Origin: Alphaproteobacteria bacterium
GTDB taxonomy: Bacteria; Pseudomonadota; Alphaproteobacteria; Sphingomonadales; Rhodothalassiaceae
Assembly: GCA_003695555.1 (NCBI GenBank)
Contig: RFIU01000231.1
Coordinates: 1 to 6,029 of the forward strand
Reading direction: 5' to 3'
Length of the DNA stretch: 6,029 nt
Under the pieces are notes generated by a model. It searched no databases. It saw only the letters and a list, made by a program, of their open reading frames with translations, and was not told the DNA's origin. Within the stretch, counting starts at the first letter, position 1; every line of letters starts with the position of its first letter. Of the stretch, positions 1-4,972 are shown piece by piece. A program made the position numbers and the translations under genes.

Positions 1-12
1 CGCTAATCCTGT

Positions 13-22
13 TCACCACCTT
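13..22 (-). promoter_or_regulatory. Shine-Dalgarno-like stretch for a gene off the left edge
   Basis: Read on the minus strand this is AAGGTGGTGA, nine of ten bases identical to the full anti-SD complement AAGGAGGTGA. It lies just downstream of the promoter at 41-69. No ATG, GTG or TTG follows before base 1, so the start codon would have to lie beyond the window or be a rare ATT. The short frame starting with ATG at 31-33 stops after six codons and is not a gene. Confidence 0.35.
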
Positions 23-40
23 TTCGGGATCATGGGAAGG

Positions 41-69
41 GGTATAACCAATAGCGTTGCGCATGTCAA
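41..69 (-). promoter_or_regulatory. Sigma70-type promoter for a leftward gene outside the window
   Basis: On the minus strand a perfect -35 TTGACA (64-69) is followed, after exactly 17 bp, by TATACC (41-46), which matches four of six consensus -10 bases. Transcription would begin near base 34 and leave the window to the left. The stop codon TGA of the DUF6456 gene (66-68) is embedded in the -35 hexamer, so the promoter begins where that gene ends. The 5' side of the -10 overlaps TATTGGTTATA (43-53), which recurs at the DUF6456 promoter. The hexamers are direct observation; activity is inferred. Confidence 0.5.
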
Positions 70-911
70 GAAGAAAAATCCATATTGGTAAAATATGTCG
101 AGAGGGAAAGGGACTCTTGCCGGCCTTCATAGTGGTTTGCCAGCCGCTCGAGTGCGAGCTTGAGAACCAGCTTGCCGGCACGTTGCGGCCAACCGAGCTG
201 ACGTTCCGCCGCTTCCAGCCCGTTCAGGAAACAGCAGACCTCGATCAGGATATCGCCGAGTCCCGGCCCCACGGCCTCCAGCGCTCGGGTGAAGCGGCGA
301 TGCGCATCGATGCGCCCGCACACAGAGCCGTCAGGCGGGACCGGTCGCCGCCCTCCCTCACCCGCCACCGGGCTGTAGGTCACCGTCATGCGCGGCCGCA
401 GACCTGCCATTTCAAAGTCGTTGCGCAGACGCTCACCGGCGGCGATCAGGCGTTCGTCCAGAAAGGGACGACCCCGGCGGTCGCGGTGGCGGGCAAACCA
501 GGCGAGCGGTGTTTCCGCGAGATTGCGCAGCGGGCGATTTTCCTCTCGGCGGCTTTCACCGGCCCTTTTCGTAGCCCCGGGGCGAACGATCATGTGCTGT
601 GCCCGCCATGGGGAAAGGGCGGGATCTTCTGGCGTTGCGCCCTTGGCGCGCCGACGCTTGGGTCGGGCGTTTGCATGTCCCGTGGAGCGCTGCCAGCCGA
701 TGCGCGCAAGATAGCGCTGAGCGGCCTCTGTCGGCTCGATGCGGTCCTTGTTTTTGCGGACCAGATCGACACGCTCGAGATTTTCGATCACCGATGCCGG
801 CACCGTTCGACGTCCGATTCGCCATGTGCCGTTCCTGCCGGCTTCGACCGTTGCCCCGCTGCATAAGCTCGCCAGCACTTTTTCGGCAAAGCCAGATATT
901 ACCTTTTTCAT
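66..911 (-). CDS. DUF6456 domain protein with N-terminal winged-helix-like region
   Basis: This 281-residue soluble protein is probably a DNA-binding regulator; its target is unknown. Residues 1-75 are short helices and strands with a basic middle (NGTWRIGRRTVPASVIENLE), which look like a winged helix. Residues 80-125 are a basic, probably disordered linker rich in Arg and Lys. Residues 130-262 match DUF6456 as I know it from Alphaproteobacteria: an ETPLAWFARHRDRRGRPFL opening, AGERLRNDFEMAGLRPRMT, then a helical end with VGPGLGDILIEVCCFLNGLE and LVLKLALERLANHY. There is no signal peptide or membrane segment. The ATG at 911 is preceded by GGAG ten bases upstream and by a plausible promoter. 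The gene is transcribed divergently from the XRE regulator at 1174, so the two may be co-regulated. Domain assignment is from memory; function is not established. Confidence 0.88.
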   Translation of the reverse strand: MKKVISGFAEKVLASLCSGATVEAGRNGTWRIGRRTVPASVIENLERVDLVRKNKDRIEPTEAAQRYLARIGWQRSTGHANARPKRRRAKGATPEDPALSPWRAQHMIVRPGATKRAGESRREENRPLRNLAETPLAWFARHRDRRGRPFLDERLIAAGERLRNDFEMAGLRPRMTVTYSPVAGEGGRRPVPPDGSVCGRIDAHRRFTRALEAVGPGLGDILIEVCCFLNGLEAAERQLGWPQRAGKLVLKLALERLANHYEGRQESLSLSTYFTNMDFSS

Positions 912-935
912 TATATTGAATCTCCAATCTGTGCC

Positions 936-948
936 ATATTGGTTATAT
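936..948. repeat. AT-rich dyad, candidate operator (copy shared with 42-54)
   Basis: ATATTGGTTATAT has 4-bp ATAT arms around TGGTT. Eleven of its thirteen bases recur, inverted, at 42-54 (GTATAACCAATAG), including the identical core TATAACCAATA at 43-53. A partial third copy (CCATATTGGT) lies at 80-89 in the end of the DUF6456 gene and matches 934-943. Both main copies overlap the -10 element of a predicted minus-strand promoter, as expected for a repressor operator. A second inverted pair, CCAAT at 924-928 and ATTGG at 938-942, overlaps it. The binding protein is unknown; the neighbouring XRE or DUF6456 product would be the first guess. Confidence 0.4.
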
Positions 949-970
949 CAGACTGTTCCTTATAGGTAAA
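942..970 (-). promoter_or_regulatory. Promoter of the DUF6456 gene
   Basis: On the minus strand the -35 TTTACC (965-970) and -10 TATAAC (942-947, five of six consensus) are separated by 17 bp. They lie about 30 bp upstream of the ATG at 911, with a ribosome binding site (GGAG) between. The -35 lies 6 bp from the -35 of the divergent promoter at 977-1005, so the polymerase sites are back to back. Confidence 0.5.
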
Positions 971-976
971 GACCTC

Positions 977-1005
977 TTGAATTGATGGCTGTTTCGGTTA
1001 TTAAT
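977..1005 (+). promoter_or_regulatory. Candidate promoter of the XRE regulator
   Basis: TTGAAT (977-982) and ATTAAT (1000-1005) each match four of six consensus bases and are spaced by 17 bp. The -10 is buried in the palindrome at 992-1010, which suggests repression by occlusion. Transcription would start near 1012, leaving either a 24-base leader (if translation starts at 1036) or a roughly 160-base leader (start at 1174). A weaker alternative is TTGGTT (939-944) with TATAGG (961-966) and a 16-bp spacer. Confidence 0.4.
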
Positions 1006-1010
1006 CGAAA
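992..1010. promoter_or_regulatory. 19-bp near-perfect palindrome, candidate operator
   Basis: TTTCGGTTATTAATCGAAA is symmetrical about base 1001 in eight of nine base pairs; only G997 versus T1005 fails. Odd-centred palindromes of this size are typical of operators for dimeric helix-turn-helix repressors. It covers the candidate -10 of the plus-strand promoter, so autorepression by the XRE product is a natural hypothesis. It shares the core GGTTAT with the dyad at 936-948, 55 bp away. Confidence 0.5.
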
Positions 1011-1020
1011 AGCTATCGGG

Positions 1021-1052
1021 GGGAGGGGAAACGCCATGGCCCTCGGCCGTGG
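1021..1052 (+). promoter_or_regulatory. Strong ribosome binding site and hairpin at an alternative XRE start
   Basis: GGGAGGGG (1021-1028) lies seven bases before an ATG at 1036 that is in frame with the XRE regulator. The ATG sits in an 8-bp stem, CCATGGCC (1034-1041) with GGCCGTGG (1045-1052), one G-U pair, with a CTC loop. The hairpin could mask this start codon. No T-run follows, so it is not an intrinsic terminator. Use of this start would add 46 residues rich in Gly, Arg and Lys to the regulator. Confidence 0.4.
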
Positions 1053-1173
1053 AATCGCATTGTCGGGGAACGGTATGCGCGACGGAGCGTCTACCGCTCG
1101 TTGCTCGGTGAAAGCCGGGAAGATGCGATGCCACGCAAGGGGCAAAGGCAGTAAGGGAAGCCGGGAGGAAGGC

Positions 1174-1758
1174 ATGCTGCACGCACGATTGAGAGAGATT
1201 CGCAAGGCCAAGGGACTGACCCTTCAACAGGTTGCCGAACGGGTGAAACCGAGCGGCACCACGCCGCAGACCATCGGCCGACTGGAGACGGGGGCGAGAA
1301 CCCTCACCCTTGAATGGGTGCGGCGCATTGCCGATGCGATGGAGGTGGACCCGGCCGAGCTTCTCTCGCTGCCCGGGGCCGGCGATGTCGAGATCACCGG
1401 CACGCTGGGTCGCCATGGCCGGGTACAGGGCGCGGGCCGCGATCGGCGCACCTTGGCCCTGCGCACGCTGGCGCGCGACAGTCTGGCGGTGAAGGTGGCG
1501 GAAGCTGCCGGCCAGTATCGGGTCGGCGATGTCATCGTCTGCCGGCGGCTGGGACGCGACGACTGGTCGCGTGCGGAAGGTGCCGACGCGCTGGTCGAGG
1601 ATGCCGACGGCTATCGCTATTTCGGCAAGCTGCTGGCCGGCTCGCGCGCCGGGCGGGTCGATCTTGCTCCCCTTGAACCGCATGGCGCAGTGCGACGCGA
1701 CCTCGAAGCCAGGATCGTGGCACCGGTCATCGCGCTGCTGCGCATCTTCGAGCAGTAA
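1174..1758 (+). CDS. XRE-family regulator with degenerate S24/LexA-like C-terminal domain
   Basis: This is a 194-residue putative repressor. Residues 3-65 form a Cro/CI-type helix-turn-helix: LREIRKAKGLTLQQVAERV, a recognition region around GTTPQTIGRLETG, then LEWVRRIADAMEVDPAELL. Residues 100-192 resemble the phage repressor/S24 peptidase fold: YRVGDVIV strand, ADALVEDADGYRYFGKLL, and a closing RIVAPVIALLR strand. The nucleophile motif (Ser-Met-x-Pro, about nine residues before the GD at 118-119) is absent, with Ala109-Glu110 in its place. A Lys (152) is present near the usual general-base position. Self-cleavage is therefore unlikely, and the domain may serve dimerisation or ligand sensing. 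The start at 1174 has GGGAGGAAGG just upstream and places the HTH at the N-terminus as usual; 1036 is the alternative. It is divergent to the DUF6456 gene and 113 bp before the acyl-CoA dehydrogenase gene, which it might regulate. Confidence 0.85.
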   Translation: MLHARLREIRKAKGLTLQQVAERVKPSGTTPQTIGRLETGARTLTLEWVRRIADAMEVDPAELLSLPGAGDVEITGTLGRHGRVQGAGRDRRTLALRTLARDSLAVKVAEAAGQYRVGDVIVCRRLGRDDWSRAEGADALVEDADGYRYFGKLLAGSRAGRVDLAPLEPHGAVRRDLEARIVAPVIALLRIFEQ

Positions 1759-1800
1759 TCTCCTCTCGACACGCTGCCGAACCCGGCGGGCGCGGCTGCA

Positions 1801-1830
1801 TTGACAGGCGGGTCCGGTGCGTCGCCTAAT
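1801..1830 (+). promoter_or_regulatory. Candidate promoter of the acyl-CoA dehydrogenase gene
   Basis: A perfect TTGACA (1801-1806) is followed after 18 bp by CCTAAT (1825-1830, four of six consensus). The ATG at 1872 lies about 40 bp downstream. This suggests that the dehydrogenase is transcribed independently of the XRE gene. I see no convincing terminator between 1759 and 1800. Confidence 0.4.
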
Positions 1831-1871
1831 CCTCGGCGCAAGGGTATTCATCATGACGGGGAAGGGACGAG

Positions 1872-3011
1872 ATGCTGCCGCGCCGTGAAATCTATGAGGA
1901 CGAGCACGAAATCTTCCGCGATTCGGTGCGCAAGTTCTTCGCAGCCGAACTTCATCCCCACAAGGCCGAATGGCGGCGCGCCGGTACCAGCCCGAAGAGC
2001 TTCTGGCGCAAATGCGGAGAGGCAGGCCTGCTGTGCCCCGATGTGCCGGAAGAATACGGCGGGCCGGGCGGCGACTTCCGCTACAACTGCGTGGTGGACG
2101 AGGAGCTCGCCTATGGCGGGGCGGCGATCGCGCTTTCCGTCCACTCCGATATCGTCGCGCCCTATATCCTGCATTATGGATCGGAAGATCTGAAGAAGAC
2201 CTGGCTGCCCAAGATGGTCTCGGGCGAGGCGATCGGCGCCATCGCCATGACCGAGCCGGGCACCGGCTCGGACCTTCAGGGTGTGCAGACCACCGCCGTG
2301 CGTGACGGCAATCATTATGTCATCAACGGACAGAAGACCTTCATCTCGAACGGCCAGAACGCTGACCTCGTCATCGTTGTCGCGAAGACCGATCCCGCGG
2401 CAGGCGCGCACGGCATCAGCCTGATCCTCGTCGAGGCCGATCGTGAGGGATTCCGGCGTGGCCGCAATCTGGAAAAGATGGGGCAGAAGGAGGCTGACAC
2501 CTCCGAGCTCTTCTTCGACGAGGTTCGCGTCCCGATCACCAACTGCATCGGTGCCGAAAACCAGGGCTTTATCTATCTGATGCAGCAATTGCCCCAGGAG
2601 CGCCTCGTGATCGGCGTTGGGGCGGCAGCCGCGGCCCGTCACGCCCTCGACATCACCGTCGAATATGTGAAGGAACGCAAGGCCTTCGGACGCCCGATCG
2701 CGAAATTTCAGAATACGCGATTCAAGCTTGCCGAGATGCTGACCGAAATCGAGGTCGGCCAGGCATTCGTCGATCAGTGCATTCGCAAGCATCTTCGAGG
2801 CGAACTGTCACCGGTCGAAGGAGCGATCGCCAAGCTCTGGCTGTCCGAGATGCAGGGCCGGGTGGTGGATGAGTGCGTCCAGCTTCACGGCGGTTACGGC
2901 TACATGATGGAATACGAAATCGCCCATCACTATACCGGCGCGCGGGTTCAGCGCATCTATGGCGGCACCTCCGAAATCATGAAGGAGCTGATCTCGCGGG
3001 CGATCGTTTGA
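1872..3011 (+). CDS. Acyl-CoA dehydrogenase, long-chain (LCAD) type
   Basis: This 379-residue cytoplasmic FAD enzyme would introduce the alpha,beta double bond into an acyl-CoA (first step of beta-oxidation or branched-chain/amino-acid catabolism) and pass electrons to electron-transfer flavoprotein. Length and order are standard: N-terminal helices (1-120), beta domain with the flavin motif AIAMTEPGTGSDLQG (124-137) and NGQKTFISNG (152-161), and a C-terminal helical domain with RKAFGRPIAKFQ and QLHGGYGYM (337-345). The terminal motif is YGGTSEIMKELI (363-374), with Gly364 where MCAD-type enzymes carry their catalytic Glu. The base is instead predicted to be Glu243 in LPQERLVIG, as in mammalian LCAD. 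Substrate chain length cannot be read from sequence. The start is supported by AAGGGA six bases upstream. The next gene is over 200 bp away, so it is probably monocistronic. Confidence 0.95.
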   Translation: MLPRREIYEDEHEIFRDSVRKFFAAELHPHKAEWRRAGTSPKSFWRKCGEAGLLCPDVPEEYGGPGGDFRYNCVVDEELAYGGAAIALSVHSDIVAPYILHYGSEDLKKTWLPKMVSGEAIGAIAMTEPGTGSDLQGVQTTAVRDGNHYVINGQKTFISNGQNADLVIVVAKTDPAAGAHGISLILVEADREGFRRGRNLEKMGQKEADTSELFFDEVRVPITNCIGAENQGFIYLMQQLPQERLVIGVGAAAAARHALDITVEYVKERKAFGRPIAKFQNTRFKLAEMLTEIEVGQAFVDQCIRKHLRGELSPVEGAIAKLWLSEMQGRVVDECVQLHGGYGYMMEYEIAHHYTGARVQRIYGGTSEIMKELISRAIV

Positions 3012-3086
3012 GAAAGAGATAAGCCGTATCGCATAGCACAAGCCCCCCATGACGCTGCAGTCCGACAGTCATGCTGCACGGAAGAT

Positions 3087-3136
3087 GCGAATCATTTGCC
3101 TGAATGATCAAGGGATGATTCTTTTCAGCATTATTC
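3087..3136. promoter_or_regulatory. Cluster of four GAATNAT elements, Fur-box-like candidate operator
   Basis: Forward copies GAATCAT (3089-3095) and GAATGAT (3102-3108) are followed by inverted copies ATGATTC (3115-3121) and ATTATTC (3130-3136), giving a nearly symmetrical two-over-two array. The first copy lies in a 13-bp near-palindrome, GCGAATCATTTGC (3087-3099), with a single G/T mismatched pair. This resembles the GAATNATTC-type core of Fur boxes. In RNA, ATCATT (3091-3096) could pair with AATGAT (3103-3108), or GAATCAT with ATGATTC (7 bp, then CTTTTC), so a weak terminator after the dehydrogenase is an alternative reading. The assignment to Fur is inference. Confidence 0.4.
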
Positions 3137-3187
3137 GATGGATAGCTACCTTTTCTAAACGATCGACTTGGATAATGCCCGCGTGTG

Positions 3188-3221
3188 GCGGATATCGACG
3201 GCTCTTATGGTCGTAGTCCGC
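3188..3221 (+). other. Hairpin in the long leader before the outer-membrane protein gene
   Basis: GCGGA (3188-3192) pairs with TCCGC (3217-3221) and CGAC (3196-3199) with GTCG (3210-3213), around a ten-base loop. The three bases between the stems on each side form one wobble pair and an internal loop. It is not followed by a T-run. The 355-base stretch 3012-3366 otherwise holds the GAATNAT cluster upstream and G-rich sequence downstream. Within the latter, TCCC (3272-3275) can pair with GGGA (3258-3261), or CCCG (3273-3276) with CGGG (3281-3284), which are mutually exclusive. No known riboswitch could be matched in full. Confidence 0.35.
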
Positions 3222-3255
3222 TGTGACAACATTCCTGGCAGCGGGGTTTCCGGAA

Positions 3256-4413
3256 ATGGGAAATCAAGAACTCCCGATTGCGGGCATCTGGGGCTCAAGA
3301 AGGGCATTCCTTGGTCGAAAAACGGCTGGTGGGGGTGCGCCGCAATCTTCCTTCGGGGGGGTAACCCTGCGCGGCTTCCTGGGGCGTCCTGCCCTGCTTG
3401 TCGTGCCATTCCTTCTAGCCCTTGTTGCAGGTTCGGCGCATGCGGAAAACTCCGGCTATCGCCTTGGTCAGGGGCTGTGGCTCGGAAAGCTCAATCTCTC
3501 TGGCTATCTGACGGTCGAGGGAGAGGCAGCACGCGGGGAGGATGCAAAGCTCGTCGTCGACGATCTCAGTCTTTTCGTTCAGGGTCGCTTCAATCGCTGG
3601 CTGAATCCTTTCGTCGAAGCGGAAGCGGCGTCCTTGCCGATTCTTGTCGAGGATCACGACATATTTGAGGGCACGAAAAGCGATATCGTGCTCGAACGTT
3701 TCTACAACGACATCGTCATCGACGATGACTGGTCGTTGCGGATCGGCAAGGGCCTGACCCCGATCGGGGAATGGAACGCGATTCATGCGGGGCCGCTGGT
3801 CGAGACCACCTCACGTCCGCTCACCAGCTTTCGAGGATTTTCGGAATTCTATTCTGGTGTGGCGCTGCTTTATCAGGCGCCTGCTGAGCGGCTTCCCGAC
3901 CTGACCTTCTACTGGCAACCGGGTGGCGAGCTCGACTCCAACCCTGAGGCGGTTCCGGGTCGCCTTTTCCATGACATCTCGGGGGTCAATCTGAGTTGGC
4001 GCTGGGGGCTAGAGAACACCATCGGCTTTTCGGTTCAGCGCGCCCGTATCACCAGAACGCGTGAGACACAGTTGCTGGTCGGCGCCAATCTTCATCTTAT
4101 TCGCGGGCCGTTCGAGATCATGTCTGAATTCGTCCGTCTGCGCCTTCATCACCCGCGACCGATTCACCTGCGTCGCCATGAAACCGGTCTTTACGTGCAG
4201 GGCGAATGGCATGTGAACGACGCATGGTCGCTCATCGGCCGCTACGAGTTCTACCAGGATCGCGACGTGCTGCGGGCGGCGCGCAATGCGGTGATCGGCA
4301 TCGCCTGGCGGCCGCGCCCCCCGATCGTCTGGAAGATCGAATATCTCGATCGCTGGGGTGGCCTCATCGATTTAAGGACCGGCGTGCGCGGTTCCTTCAA
4401 TCTGTTGTTTTGA
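3256..4413 (+). CDS. Outer-membrane beta-barrel (porin-like) protein
   Basis: This is probably a channel or structural barrel of the outer membrane. A clear signal peptide hydrophobic core (PALLVVPFLLALVAGSAHA) ends in an AHA cleavage site, with mature residue Glu encoded at 3445. The roughly 322-residue mature protein alternates polar and aromatic residues in amphipathic strands and ends in SFNLLF, a C-terminal Phe of the kind recognised by the BAM complex. The stretch LRIGKGLTPIGEWNAIHAGP resembles the barrel strand and inward loop of porins with an RxGK-LTPfG signature. The start is uncertain. ATG at 3256 (used here) and GTG at 3223 both give very long signal peptides and poor ribosome binding sites, whereas CTG at 3367, five bases after a seven-G run, would give an ideal 26-residue signal peptide. 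It is the first gene of a three-gene operon; the following gene starts 10 bp downstream. The solute is unknown. Confidence 0.8.
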   Translation: MGNQELPIAGIWGSRRAFLGRKTAGGGAPQSSFGGVTLRGFLGRPALLVVPFLLALVAGSAHAENSGYRLGQGLWLGKLNLSGYLTVEGEAARGEDAKLVVDDLSLFVQGRFNRWLNPFVEAEAASLPILVEDHDIFEGTKSDIVLERFYNDIVIDDDWSLRIGKGLTPIGEWNAIHAGPLVETTSRPLTSFRGFSEFYSGVALLYQAPAERLPDLTFYWQPGGELDSNPEAVPGRLFHDISGVNLSWRWGLENTIGFSVQRARITRTRETQLLVGANLHLIRGPFEIMSEFVRLRLHHPRPIHLRRHETGLYVQGEWHVNDAWSLIGRYEFYQDRDVLRAARNAVIGIAWRPRPPIVWKIEYLDRWGGLIDLRTGVRGSFNLLF

Positions 4414-4423
4414 GGGTGAGGGG

Positions 4424-4972
4424 ATGAACGTGTTCCCGCCATATCGGCGATCCTGGTTCCCCGTCCTGGGCCTTGCCCTGCTGCTGTCCTGTGCATGGCC
4501 CGGCGCACCGGTCGCCGCGGAGCTGCTGATCGTTGCCCACCGGTCGACCCCGGTCACCCGACTGGATCCGCACGAGCTCGCCCGCATCTTCCTGCTGAAG
4601 AAGACCCGTTGGCCCGACGGGCGTCCGATCGTGCCGGTCAACAGGCAGGCCGACAGCCGTACCCGGCAATGGTTCAGCCGCCGGGTGCTCGGAAGCTCGG
4701 TGCGTGCGCTCACCGGCTACTGGAACCGGATGCAGTTTCGTGGCCGCATGCCGCCCGTCGTTCAGGAGTCGGATCGGGCGGTGCTCGGCTTCGTGTCCCA
4801 CGTGCCCGGAGCGATCGGCTACGTACTCGGCGAGCGACACGATCTGCCGCCCGAAGTCCGGGTCGTCGCCCGGATTCCGATCGAAGATAAAGAGGACGGG
4901 CGGGGAGCCTCGTCACGCTGGCCGGACCGGCTGTTCGTGGCGCGTCACCCGATCCTGGAGCCCGGGCGATGA
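4424..4972 (+). CDS. Half-size PstS/PBP-like exported protein
   Basis: This 182-residue protein resembles the small 'phosphate ABC transporter substrate-binding' (PBP-like) proteins. Features typical of that group as I know it are the first strand ELLIVAHRSTPVTRLDPHEL, ARIFLLKKTRWPDGRPIVPVNR (about 53-74), RRVLGSSVRALTGYWNRMQFRG (86-107) and the final PGAIGYVLG (128-136). The N-terminus is a signal sequence; cleavage after PVAA (residue 32) or lipidation at Cys23 (ALLLSC) are both possible. At about 150 mature residues it is half the size of PstS (about 320), and no permease or ATPase gene is adjacent, so transport is unlikely. It more likely presents a ligand to the receptor encoded next. 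The ribosome binding site GGTGAGG is strong. Its stop overlaps the next start (ATGA at 4969-4972), implying translational coupling. Phosphate as ligand is not demonstrated. Confidence 0.85.
   Translation: MNVFPPYRRSWFPVLGLALLLSCAWPGAPVAAELLIVAHRSTPVTRLDPHELARIFLLKKTRWPDGRPIVPVNRQADSRTRQWFSRRVLGSSVRALTGYWNRMQFRGRMPPVVQESDRAVLGFVSHVPGAIGYVLGERHDLPPEVRVVARIPIEDKEDGRGASSRWPDRLFVARHPILEPGR

Noticed and set aside
57..866. 269-codon plus-strand open frame opposite the DUF6456 gene
   Set aside because: The minus strand carries the family motifs, a ribosome binding site and a promoter; the plus frame has none.
943..1854. 303-codon minus-strand open frame opposite the XRE regulator
   Set aside because: It is antisense to a gene with recognisable HTH motifs. 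Its translation is Arg/Pro/His-rich without domain features, as expected for a shadow frame in GC-rich DNA.
1851..2792. 313-codon minus-strand open frame opposite the acyl-CoA dehydrogenase
   Set aside because: The sense strand encodes a full-length, motif-complete enzyme. The antisense frame has no recognisable family motifs.
3048..3073. CATGAC / GTCATG inverted repeat after the dehydrogenase gene
   Set aside because: Only six base pairs around a 14-base loop and no following T-run; too weak to call a terminator.
3167..3185. Resemblance to the 3' half of the TPP riboswitch (TTGGATAATGCCCGCG)
   Set aside because: The required upstream half (a CTGAGA-type motif and its pairing partners) is absent, so it is a chance partial match.
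3237..3251. Resemblance to the GGTAGCGGGGTTACC segment of class I c-di-GMP riboswitches
   Set aside because: No GGGCAAACC or GGGACGCAAAGCC segment lies upstream, so the aptamer cannot form.
3168..3668. 166-codon plus-strand open frame overlapping the barrel gene start
   Set aside because: It lacks a signal peptide or domain and overlaps the real gene in another frame. It would matter only if the G-run at 3355-3361 were miscounted.
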